Positions 1-5,299 of a stretch of DNA of 7,188 nt are shown here, piece after piece (position 1 is the first letter of the stretch; each line of letters opens with the position of its first letter). Under the pieces are notes generated by a model. It was not told the origin of the DNA and ran no database searches. It was given only the letters and a program-made list of their open reading frames with translations. The position numbers were made by a program, and so were the translations under genes. The DNA is taken from the NCBI GenBank assembly GCA_036395835.1, contig DASWCW010000320.1, positions 1 through 7,188 of the forward strand, read 5' to 3'. This stretch comes from AP-16 sp036395835 (GTDB taxonomy: Bacteria > Pseudomonadota > Alphaproteobacteria > Rhizobiales > Xanthobacteraceae).

Positions 1-68
1 GGCGCGCCGTCAACATACGTTCTAGTTTTTATCCCGATGACGGCAGGCCGGTATCTCGATTTGCCGTC

Positions 69-145
69 GGCCCCGTAGCTCAGCTGGACAGAGCAGCAGC
101 CTTCTAAGCTGTTGGTCGGAGGTTCGAGTCCTCCCGGGGTCGCCA
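69..145 (+). tRNA. tRNA-Arg, anticodon UCU
   Basis: The complete cloverleaf can be drawn. The acceptor stem is 69-75 with 135-141 (seven pairs, one G-U). The D stem is 78-81 with 91-94. The anticodon stem is 96-100 with 108-112, with the loop CTTCTAA at 101-107 and anticodon TCT at 103-105. The T stem is 118-122 with 130-134 around TTCGAGT. The discriminator base is G142 and CCA is encoded at 143-145. The tRNA reads AGA codons (and possibly AGG), which are rare in high-GC genomes. It stands alone, with no other tRNA nearby. A mobile-element relic begins 16 bases after the CCA, and a partial copy of the 3' end is seen at 1057-1077. No convincing promoter is recognisable in the 68 bases before it. 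Confidence 0.97.
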
Positions 146-161
146 ACGGGCGGGTGTCCGA

Positions 162-204
162 CCCGGAGACATAGGTAACGGGACGTACCTAAGACATGGG
201 TGAC
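162..204. repeat. Left terminal inverted repeat of the IS-like element
   Basis: This is the reverse complement, with scattered mismatches, of 458-500. It contains two 13-bp direct repeats: AGACATAGGTAAC at 167-179 and AGACATGGGTGAC at 192-204, which start 25 bp apart. A CGTACC core lies between them and is shared with the other end. The transposase stop codon (TAG on the minus strand, 189-191) lies inside this repeat, so the coding sequence runs into the terminus. Confidence 0.8.
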
Positions 205-425
205 AACCTCGGGCCGAACGGGTTGTCGAGGGGCTGCAGGGTCTTCTGTTCCAAGTCGATATATCCCAGATCGTAGTGCATGAAGCTGACGAGCCAAATG
301 CCGTCGTCGACCTCTTTGATTCCGACAGTTTGGTCTGCCAGGACGGTCGAGATGTTGATCTTCTTGCGGTGCATGCAGATGCGGCTGCGGGCGGGTGACG
401 AGAATGTCGCGATCATGGAACGGAT
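189..425 (-). pseudogene. C-terminal fragment of an IS481-type transposase, frameshifted
   Basis: On the minus strand the translation ends with RICMHRKKINISTV, then GIKEVDDGIWLVSFMHYDLG, then DNPFGPRLSPMS, followed by TAG. I recognise this as the conserved tail of IS481-family (rve-core, DDE) transposases that are common in Bradyrhizobium; that is recalled similarity, not a search. Just upstream, another frame reads PFHDRDILVTR, which fits the residues expected before GRICMHRK. A net one-base shift near 384-390 therefore separates the two parts. The catalytic domain and N-terminal helix-turn-helix are absent. An ATG-initiated reading frame of 75 codons starts at 416, but it owes its N-terminus to the frameshift and is unlikely to be a functional gene. 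Confidence 0.75.
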
Positions 426-457
426 CGGCGAAGTCGGGCAGAAAGCAGGCAGGAAGT

Positions 458-500
458 GTTACCCATGTGTCCGGTACGAAGTGTCACCTATGTCTCGGGG
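458..500. repeat. Right terminal inverted repeat of the IS-like element
   Basis: This is the partner of 162-204. Its two 13-bp units are GTTACCCATGTGT at 458-470 and GTCACCTATGTCT at 483-495, again 25 bp apart, and they correspond to the inner and outer units of the left end. In a complete element this end would carry the transposase promoter and start. Here it directly adjoins the C-terminal transposase fragment. Confidence 0.8.
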
Positions 501-658
501 CTCAGGTATTTTTGTAGTGCCGATGCGCGCGCATGTGCGCCTTCATCGAACCAAACGAGCGTCCAGACGTTCCCGCCATGTCGGACCATCGATCGGCGGC
601 ATAGATCGATCCTGGATCCGGCGTCGAACAATGCCTCATCGACAAGGGAGCAAGCCTC
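501..658 (+). promoter_or_regulatory. Leader/upstream region of the phasin gene
   Basis: These 158 bp between the element relic and the phasin start code for nothing I can support. They contain a perfect 12-bp palindrome, ATGCGCGCGCAT (523-534), and a dyad with 7-bp arms ATCGATC (588-594) and GATCGAT (604-610) separated by 9 bp. This is followed by an overlapping odd palindrome GATCCTGGATC (608-618). The Shine-Dalgarno AAGGGAG (644-650) sits 8 bases before the ATG at 659. Phasin genes are often repressed by PhaR-type regulators that respond to polymer, but these dyads do not obviously match a site I know. No clear -35/-10 pair is visible. Confidence 0.4.
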
Positions 659-1042
659 ATGGACGACCGCAAGACCGCTGAGAGACGAGCAAGCAACGCC
701 GCTCGCGATACGACCACGAGAGCCGGCGAGGCTGCTCGCGAAGCTGCCGACCGCATGCAGGAAAGTACTTCCAAAGCTGCGGAGGGATTCCGGGAATACC
801 AGCTCAAGGTTCTCTCGGCCGCGCAGGCCAACGTCAACGCGATCTTCGAGTACGCGCAGGACATGCTGCAGGCGCAGTCGATGTCCGAGGTCATGGAGCT
901 GTCCGCCACGCATTCGCGGCGCCAGCTCGAAACCATCGCTCAACAGAGCCGGGAGAACGCAAGCGCCGCCCAGAAGCTGGCGACGGAGACGAGCCGGCCG
1001 CTCACCAGCGGGTTCGGCAGCCAATTCAGCCCCATGAGCTGA
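659..1042 (+). CDS. Phasin family protein (polyhydroxyalkanoate granule-associated)
   Basis: This 127-residue, alanine-rich, charged, almost wholly helical protein has the phasin_2 pattern. Residues ~40-110 carry an amphipathic core (GFREYQLKVLSAAQANVNAI, then FEYAQDMLQAQSMSEVMELS) and a tail with heptad-like glutamine/alanine spacing. Phasins coat PHA storage granules, limit their size and can act as chaperones; this protein would be cytoplasmic at the granule surface. The N-terminal ~35 residues are rich in Arg, Ala, Glu and Thr and probably less ordered or weakly coiled-coil. There is no signal peptide or membrane segment. The start is firm, with AAGGGAG eight bases upstream. No PHA synthase, depolymerase or phaR is in the window, so it appears to be an orphan phasin. 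Length is normal for short rhizobial phasins. The granule role is inferred from the family. Confidence 0.85.
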   Translation: MDDRKTAERRASNAARDTTTRAGEAAREAADRMQESTSKAAEGFREYQLKVLSAAQANVNAIFEYAQDMLQAQSMSEVMELSATHSRRQLETIAQQSRENASAAQKLATETSRPLTSGFGSQFSPMS

Positions 1043-1056
1043 TCTGCGGAAGTGCC

Positions 1057-1077
1057 GGTTCGAACGCCGGGGTCGCC
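1057..1077 (+). repeat. Partial direct repeat of the tRNA-Arg 3' end
   Basis: GGTTCGA (1057-1063) is followed, after 3 bases, by CCGGGGTCGCC (1067-1077). The same two strings occur in the same order and orientation in the tRNA gene, at 121-127 and 134-144, separated by 6 bases. It starts 14 bases after the phasin stop codon. It could be a decayed attachment-site copy left by an element that integrated at the tRNA, a relic of a second tRNA copy, or a chance match in GC-rich DNA. The absence of an integrase gene in the window weakens the first reading. Confidence 0.3.
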
Positions 1078-1125
1078 GGTGTCTGTATGGCGCTTGATTG
1101 ACCGTAACGACATCCGATCAGGCCC

Positions 1126-1147
1126 GGGCCGCAGGAATATGCGGCCC
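1126..1147. terminator. Hairpin between convergent genes, terminator-like
   Basis: A perfect 8-bp stem, GGGCCGCA (1126-1133) with TGCGGCCC (1140-1147), encloses a 6-base loop, GGAATA. It lies between the stop of the plus-strand phasin gene (1042) and the stop of the minus-strand membrane protein gene (1166), the position expected of a shared bidirectional terminator. No T tract follows on either strand, so it may be a weak terminator or simply an RNA 3'-end-stabilising stem. Confidence 0.5.
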
Positions 1148-1165
1148 TTCCGCAACCGGCCGGCT

Positions 1166-1372
1166 TTATCGCGGCGATCTTCCCACGAACCAGGCGACAC
1201 CGAAGAGCACGATTGCCACCGCAAGCGCGGCAATGCCGTGCTTTACGTGCACGCGCGCGGACCCCGGCTCGAATCCGGGAAAGAAGCTCGGAAGCGATCC
1301 CGCCGGCAGAACGAAATAGACGATCGCGACCACCGCGAACACCAGTGCCAGCACGATAGCGCTTGTTTTCAT
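1166..1372 (-). CDS. Small two-helix membrane protein, function unknown
   Basis: This is a 68-residue hypothetical protein. Residues ~4-22 (SAIVLALVFAVVAIVYFVL) and ~46-63 (GIAALAVAIVLFGVAWFV) are two hydrophobic segments. They are joined by a Pro/Gly/Phe-rich loop (GSLPSFFPGFEPGS) and a short basic stretch, RVHVKH. It should sit in the inner membrane as a helical hairpin. The chosen ATG at 1372 has a consensus GGAGG five bases upstream. An in-frame ATG 17 codons earlier would prefix an Arg-rich stretch without such a site and is less likely. A TAAAAT hexamer on the minus strand (1392-1397) might be a -10 box, with only a weak -35. It is divergent from the peptidoglycan-binding gene and convergent with the phasin gene. 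No enzymatic or known signalling motif is seen. Composition and codon bias resemble the neighbours, which supports a real gene. Confidence 0.72.
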   Translation of the reverse strand: MKTSAIVLALVFAVVAIVYFVLPAGSLPSFFPGFEPGSARVHVKHGIAALAVAIVLFGVAWFVGRSPR

Positions 1373-1440
1373 CGATGCCTCCGAGTTTCGGATTTTACGC
1401 GCCCGCCGGGGAAGCAAAGCCATCCTGCCGAGTTCCCACG

Positions 1441-1474
1441 CCGCCAGCTTAGCGCATCAAAAACCGGCTGGCGG
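1441..1474. repeat. Inverted repeat in the divergent intergenic region
   Basis: Perfect 8-bp arms, CCGCCAGC (1441-1448) and GCTGGCGG (1467-1474), are separated by 18 bp that include an A-rich run. It lies between the divergent starts at 1372 and 1564. It could be an operator for a dimeric regulator bound over about 2.5 helical turns, or an RNA hairpin. There is no further evidence for either. Confidence 0.35.
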
Positions 1475-1514
1475 TTGCACTCGTTCCGGGCCTATCATGG
1501 AATCGCATGCCGGC

Positions 1515-1523
1515 TGTGGATAA
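1515..1523 (-). promoter_or_regulatory. Single consensus DnaA box
   Basis: TGTGGATAA on the plus strand is the exact reverse complement of the consensus DnaA box TTATCCACA. It lies 41 bp before the proposed start of the peptidoglycan-binding gene. No second box or AT-rich unwinding region is seen close by, so this is not an origin. It may be a DnaA-responsive regulatory site or a chance match. Confidence 0.35.
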
Positions 1524-1563
1524 CCTGCCCGCGTCGGACTAGGCGTGGCCGCGGGCATTGGGC

Positions 1564-3075
1564 ATGATCGGGGACCGCAGTGCGGTCGGGGTAGGGGCGT
1601 TGGTGTCGGTGCGAGTCGATCCTGGGCTTTTGAGCGGCGCCGCTCTGCTCTGCAATCCATTCTCGGGGTTGCGGATCGCAGCGGGTGGGCCGGAGTGCGC
1701 GTCGTCTTCGGTACCCCAACCGGGCTCCCCTTTTGCAGACTGGATCAGGCGAGTCATCGCCGCCGTCTCCCTATGGCCGGATAAGTTTTGGTTCTGGCTC
1801 GGCACCGCGGCCCTGGTCGCGGCGCTTGCGGTGCTGCCGTCGGAAGTTCCGTTGGTCGCTTCTCCCGACCCCGCCGGCAATTCCTTGTCCCTGCGCAATG
1901 CCGACCTGACCCCGGAGGAGCGGCCGGCCAGCGGCAGCAAACTCTTCAGTCAGGCCAACGTCCGCTTTTGCAGGTTCCAGCAGGTTCGGCTCGAAGCAAT
2001 CGGACCGCTTACCAGCCGCGCGGATCTGGCGATTTTCCAGGCGCTCGCCAACGAGTGGAATGCGCGATGCGCACGCTATGGCCACCCGCCCGCGGACAAG
2101 CGCGCGATCGACGCGGAGGTGAAGGAGCGGCGCGAGGCGCTGGAGGGCGAAGGAAGAGCGCTGCTGGGCGCGTGGCGGCGTAAAATTCACGTTGGCGTCG
2201 CCGTGCCCGCGGGCCCAAATCTCTCGGGGGTGCAGCATGCTGCTTCGTCGGATGATCCGGCTTCGGGAACGAGCGCATTGCCGCCGCTCATCACCTCGGG
2301 AATTCCGGGCAGACCGGAAGCCGAGCCCGTCTCTTGGCCGCTGCTGAAGGCTCCGTCGTTGGCGCTGCTGCACCAGAGCGTCGCGGCCCGGGTGCAACGC
2401 CGCCTGAGCGATCTCGGCTACGTCGTCAGCCCCGCGGACGGCACTTGGGGAGTTGGCTCGAGGGTCGCGCTGCGACATTTCAAGGAAGCGAACGGTCTCC
2501 TCTGGGACGACCTCTTGGACGCCGAGACGGTGGCACGTCTGTTCTCTACTTCCGCCGTCAATGCACCGCCCGGGGGGTGGACGAGATCCGAAGCCGCGGC
2601 TGGGTTCGAAACTGCCTATCCGCCGCCCGCGGGGGCGAAGTGGAACCCGCTCAATCGCGACGATGCCGAGCAGATCCAGCGTCGCCTGGCCGAGCTTGGC
2701 TATTACGCCGGCAGCGACGACGGGGTTTGGGGAGCCGCATCTCGAAATGCGCTTCGGGCCTTCAAGGCCGCGAGCCGCCTGGCGATCGACGACGAATGGG
2801 ATGCGGCGACGGAGCAGGGCCTCGTCGACGGACAAGCATTGCACGCGCCCGACGAAGTGATGGCGCAGCGTCAGAAGCTCAAGCTCGCAGGCGTCGAGAC
2901 GAAGCCCGAGTCGGCGAGTGTGCGCGTCTCGGTCCCGTTGCCGCCGAAGCGCCCGGTGCAAGCTGCAGCCTCCGGCAAATCCGCCGGGCGGGCGGTCGCG
3001 CCGGCGGCGCGGGACGCGCCGAGGCCTCCGGCACCGATCCCAGCCCCCGCCGTCGTAGCGGCGCGCGAACCCTGA
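1564..3075 (+). CDS. Membrane-anchored protein with two peptidoglycan-binding (PG_binding_1) repeats
   Basis: From ATG 1564 this is a 503-residue protein. Residues ~1-70 are low-complexity. Residues ~75-92 (FWFWLGTAALVAALAVL) form one membrane segment, placing the rest in the periplasm. Residues ~125-205 are a charged helical segment with two cysteines (~136, ~169) in CRFQQVR and EWNARCARYG. Two PG_binding_1-type repeats follow at ~275-327 (VQRRLSDLGY, DGTWGVGSRVALRHF) and ~368-421 (IQRRLAELGYYAG, DGVWGAASRNALRAF). The ~70-residue tail is Pro/Ala rich. There is no catalytic domain, so it probably tethers or senses the cell wall. The start is uncertain: TTG 1558 and ATG 1564 lack a good ribosome site, while GTG 1603 has AGGGG five bases upstream and keeps the membrane segment. 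It is divergent from the small membrane protein and convergent with the MFS gene. The wall-binding role is inferred from the repeats. Confidence 0.85.
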   Translation: MIGDRSAVGVGALVSVRVDPGLLSGAALLCNPFSGLRIAAGGPECASSSVPQPGSPFADWIRRVIAAVSLWPDKFWFWLGTAALVAALAVLPSEVPLVASPDPAGNSLSLRNADLTPEERPASGSKLFSQANVRFCRFQQVRLEAIGPLTSRADLAIFQALANEWNARCARYGHPPADKRAIDAEVKERREALEGEGRALLGAWRRKIHVGVAVPAGPNLSGVQHAASSDDPASGTSALPPLITSGIPGRPEAEPVSWPLLKAPSLALLHQSVAARVQRRLSDLGYVVSPADGTWGVGSRVALRHFKEANGLLWDDLLDAETVARLFSTSAVNAPPGGWTRSEAAAGFETAYPPPAGAKWNPLNRDDAEQIQRRLAELGYYAGSDDGVWGAASRNALRAFKAASRLAIDDEWDAATEQGLVDGQALHAPDEVMAQRQKLKLAGVETKPESASVRVSVPLPPKRPVQAAASGKSAGRAVAPAARDAPRPPAPIPAPAVVAAREP

Positions 3076-3084
3076 CCGAGCGAG

Positions 3085-3097
3085 CAGGACGCTCCTG
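3085..3097. terminator. Small hairpin between convergent genes
   Basis: CAGGA (3085-3089) and TCCTG (3093-3097) form a 5-bp stem with a 3-base loop. It sits in the 41 bp between the stop codons of the convergent peptidoglycan-binding gene and MFS gene. No T tract follows. It is the only candidate terminator here and is weak. Confidence 0.25.
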
Positions 3098-3116
3098 GAT
3101 GCCTTAAACCAGCGCC

Positions 3117-4301
3117 TTACAGCCGTCCTTTTTGCGTCCCCGCGAGAGGCCGGCTGGCGGCTCGGAAAGCGGCGAGGCAAGCCGCAGCAACGACCATCAT
3201 GCCGGCCGCGAACAACAGCGGTGCCGCCGGTGCCGCGGTGAGGTCGCGTGCCGCGCCCGCGACGCCGGGCAGCAGCGCCATGGCGGCATAATACCAGGCG
3301 AAATAGACCCCCATGCCGGACGCGAGGCTTTCGGTGCGCAGCACCTGCGTCGGCAGGGCCATGATGACGCCGGTGGGCAATCCGATCACGAGCGCGATGA
3401 CGGCGAACAAGGCCGCCGGGGCATCGACGAACGGCAGCATCGCGGATGCCGCCGCCACGACGGTGAAACCGCCCATCATGAACAGCTGCGGCCGGCGCCA
3501 GCGCTCGGCGAGATACCCGCTGACCGGCACCGACGGTATCAGCAGCCAACCTACCAGGCTCACAATCGAACTCGCCTGCGCCAAGGAATACCCGCGCGTC
3601 GTGAAGAACTCGGGCGCGAAGCTGACGAGTGAAATGTAACCCACGTTGTAGGTGCCCCAGATCGCGCCGGCGAGCGAGACCAGACGCCACTCGCGGCCGT
3701 TCAGGTTGAGCTGGAATTTCGCTGGCCCGGAAACGTGATGACCGGGCGGGTCGCGATGGATCCATGCGATCGACACCAGGCAAAACAGGGAGAGTGCGGC
3801 CGCAACATGCATGACCGCGCTCCAGCCGTACGCCGCCGCCAGAGGCGCATAGCCGACCAGCCCGAGGCCGAGGCCGAGCGGCCAGCTCGCGATGAAGATC
3901 GAGAGTGCGGTGACGATCTCGGCGCCCTTGAACCAATCGGCGACCATCTTCGTCAGCATGACGTTGATCAGAACGGCGCCGACGCCGCTCATCAGCCGGC
4001 CGGCGCCTAGCATCGGAAATGTCGTGCTCACGCCCGTCAGCGCGCCGCCCGCCGTCATCAGCGCGAGACCGGCCAGCACCACGCGCTTGGCGCCGAAACG
4101 CTGTCCGAGCAGCCCGCCCGGCAGAGCCATCACGACGCCGGGCAGCATATAGAGCCCGATCAAAGTGCCGAGCCGCGCATAATCGATATCGAAGGTTTCC
4201 ACCAGAACCGGCCCGAGCGAGCCGACGGTCTGGAACTGACACGCCATCGCGGTGCGCGCCAGGAACAGCACGGCAAGAATGAACCAGCGGTTCTCGGTCA
4301 T
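3117..4301 (-). CDS. MFS transporter
   Basis: This 394-residue integral inner-membrane protein has about 12 predicted helices, at roughly 8-25, 43-60, 73-91, 97-117, 129-152, 160-180, 207-227, 241-263, 271-290, 296-318, 327-347 and 360-380. A motif-A-like signature, GGLLGQRFGAKRV, follows helix 2 (62-74). The fourth-helix region reads GRLMSGVGAVLINVMLTKMV. A basic, polar central loop (~181-206) splits the two six-helix halves, as in major facilitator superfamily carriers. It resembles the CynX/NimT-like branch that carries small organic or inorganic anions, but the substrate cannot be deduced. ATG 4301 is chosen because it begins directly before the first helix; a TTG at 4340 would only add a hydrophilic extension. 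The ribosome site is poor. pcm ends 45 bp upstream on the same strand, so read-through transcription is likely. Length is normal for the family. Confidence 0.9.
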   Translation of the reverse strand: MTENRWFILAVLFLARTAMACQFQTVGSLGPVLVETFDIDYARLGTLIGLYMLPGVVMALPGGLLGQRFGAKRVVLAGLALMTAGGALTGVSTTFPMLGAGRLMSGVGAVLINVMLTKMVADWFKGAEIVTALSIFIASWPLGLGLGLVGYAPLAAAYGWSAVMHVAAALSLFCLVSIAWIHRDPPGHHVSGPAKFQLNLNGREWRLVSLAGAIWGTYNVGYISLVSFAPEFFTTRGYSLAQASSIVSLVGWLLIPSVPVSGYLAERWRRPQLFMMGGFTVVAAASAMLPFVDAPAALFAVIALVIGLPTGVIMALPTQVLRTESLASGMGVYFAWYYAAMALLPGVAGAARDLTAAPAAPLLFAAGMMVVAAACLAAFRAASRPLAGTQKGRL

Positions 4302-4346
4302 GGAGGTTTGCGACTGACGCCGCGGCGGCGCTGTGAGCAACCGAGC

Positions 4347-5021
4347 TCAGTCGGATTCGGCTCCCTCCAGCTGCGAGAATCGCACCGGCAGGATCTCCTT
4401 GGTCCTGGTCCGGCCGCTGTCGTCCTTCTCGACCAGGAGCAATTGCTGAGACTCGGGCAGGCCCGCGGGAATGACCATTTTCCCGCCGGGTTTCAGCTGC
4501 TGCAGCAGCGGCGGGGGGATGAGGTCGGGAGCCGCGGTCACGATCACCTTGTCGAACGGCGCGTGCTCGACCCAGCCGTAATAGCCGTTCGCGATCCGAA
4601 GCTCGATATTGATGTAGCCCTGCCGGCTCAGCCTGCGCCTGGCATGCTGTGCCAACTCCTCGATGACCTCGATGCTGAACACTTTTCCCGCCAGCTCGGC
4701 CAGGATCGCGGCCTGATAGCCGAGCCCGGTTCCGATCTCGAGAACCGCGTCCTCGGGCCGAAGGTCGAGCAGGTCCGTCATCAATGCCACGATGAAGGGC
4801 TGGGAAATCGTCTTGTCGAAGCCGATGGGCAGCGGCACATTGGCGTAGGCATAGGGCTGGAGCTCGATGGGCACGAACTCATGCCGCAAGACCTTGCCCA
4901 TGGCCTGCAGCACCCGTTGATCGAGCGCCGCTTTGCCGATGACCGAGGCGACATGCGCCGTCGACGCGGTGATCTCCGCGAGCATATGTCGGCGTAGAGG
5001 TTCGAACGGTTCCGCGCTCAT
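4347..5021 (-). CDS. pcm: Protein-L-isoaspartate O-methyltransferase
   Basis: This 224-residue cytoplasmic enzyme would transfer a methyl group from S-adenosylmethionine to L-isoaspartyl residues in damaged proteins, starting their repair. The family landmarks run in order: VLQAMGKVLRHEFVP (38-51), TISQPFIVALMTDLL (71-85), SAM-binding motif I VLEIGTGLGYQ (93-103), the acidic end of the next strand VFSIEVIEELA (114-124), PFDKVIVTAAP (155-165) and GGKMVIPAG (179-187). Two family positions differ: motif I reads GTGLG where GTGSG is usual, and ANGYYGW replaces the commoner GDGYxGW. This may mark a paralogue. ATG 5021 is chosen because an AAGG lies seven bases upstream and the protein then has typical length. 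The open frame extends 66 codons further upstream, but that part resembles no PIMT. The MFS gene follows 45 bp downstream. The usual alphaproteobacterial neighbours surE and nlpD are not present in the window. Confidence 0.93.
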   Translation of the reverse strand: MSAEPFEPLRRHMLAEITASTAHVASVIGKAALDQRVLQAMGKVLRHEFVPIELQPYAYANVPLPIGFDKTISQPFIVALMTDLLDLRPEDAVLEIGTGLGYQAAILAELAGKVFSIEVIEELAQHARRRLSRQGYINIELRIANGYYGWVEHAPFDKVIVTAAPDLIPPPLLQQLKPGGKMVIPAGLPESQQLLLVEKDDSGRTRTKEILPVRFSQLEGAESD

Positions 5022-5299
5022 GATGGGACCTTGCAACAAGCGAGACGGGCGCAACGGTTGCGGCAATCGTAACCCGCGGAAGACCGCGCGGCTATGCGGG
5101 CGCCGGGCGATCGGCATGCACTGATGCCGCAGCATGTTCGCGGACTTTTCGGCCGAGGTCGATCTCTGCCTGAGAGCGGTCGACGACGGACAGGCCGCGG
5201 TGCTCAGCGTGCGTGTCACGCCGCTGTGAACCAGGCCGAGGGTGGCTGTGCAGTGGCGGATGGCGCTGGCGGAACTTTCGCTGCCCGCTCGCGTGCCGA
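5022..5299. other. Intergenic region upstream of pcm
   Basis: These 278 bp lie between the hydratase stop and the pcm start, both on the minus strand, and should hold the pcm promoter. The open frames crossing it on both strands have Arg/Ser/His-rich translations and no ribosome sites, and I do not regard them as genes. A 31-codon frame at 5134-5229 (+) has an ordinary protein-like composition, ending in AVLSVRVTPL, but no Shine-Dalgarno sequence. It could be a worn gene remnant. A repeated TGGCGGA string occurs around 5254-5273. Confidence 0.4.

Larger units (their letters stand above)
162..500 (-). mobile_element. IS481-like element, internally deleted (MITE-like)
   Basis: About 340 bp are bounded by imperfect terminal inverted repeats (162-204 and 458-500). 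The only interior content is the last ~75-80 codons of a transposase on the minus strand. A full element of this family would be expected to be well over 1 kb, so most of the transposase gene, including the DDE catalytic core, is missing; the right end runs straight into the C-terminal coding part. It could not move by itself but keeps both ends, so a transposase supplied in trans might act on it. No target-site duplication can be recognised just outside the ends. The exact outer boundary is uncertain by a few bases. The family assignment rests on remembered similarity of the protein tail. Confidence 0.75.

Noticed and set aside
1..68. Promoter for the tRNA gene
   Set aside because: No convincing -35/-10 pair at standard spacing can be pointed to. 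The segment may also contain the end of a transcript from outside the window.
488..1024. A 178-codon minus-strand frame opposite the phasin
   Set aside because: There is no family resemblance and no ribosome site, and it starts within the phasin gene, which has a strong Shine-Dalgarno and fold pattern.
1031..1042. The phasin tail SPMS resembles the transposase tail SPMS
   Set aside because: It is only a four-residue match and the surrounding bases differ. I treat it as coincidence, not as recombination between the element and the phasin gene.
1505..1530. Replication origin suggested by the DnaA box
   Set aside because: There is only one consensus box, no AT-rich unwinding element and no dnaA, parA or repABC genes.
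2232..2243. 12-bp palindrome GCAGCATGCTGC inside the peptidoglycan-binding gene
   Set aside because: It lies in a linker-coding region of GC-rich DNA. It is isolated and not near a start or end, so chance is adequate.
1771..4242. An 823-codon minus-strand open frame across the peptidoglycan-binding and MFS genes
   Set aside because: Its translation is Arg/Ala/Gly-rich with no recognisable domain. It is the antisense or off-frame shadow expected in high-GC coding DNA, and the two real genes it overlaps have clear family motifs.
5134..5229. A 31-codon plus-strand frame upstream of pcm
   Set aside because: The composition is protein-like, but there is no Shine-Dalgarno sequence and no recognised family. 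At most it is a remnant.
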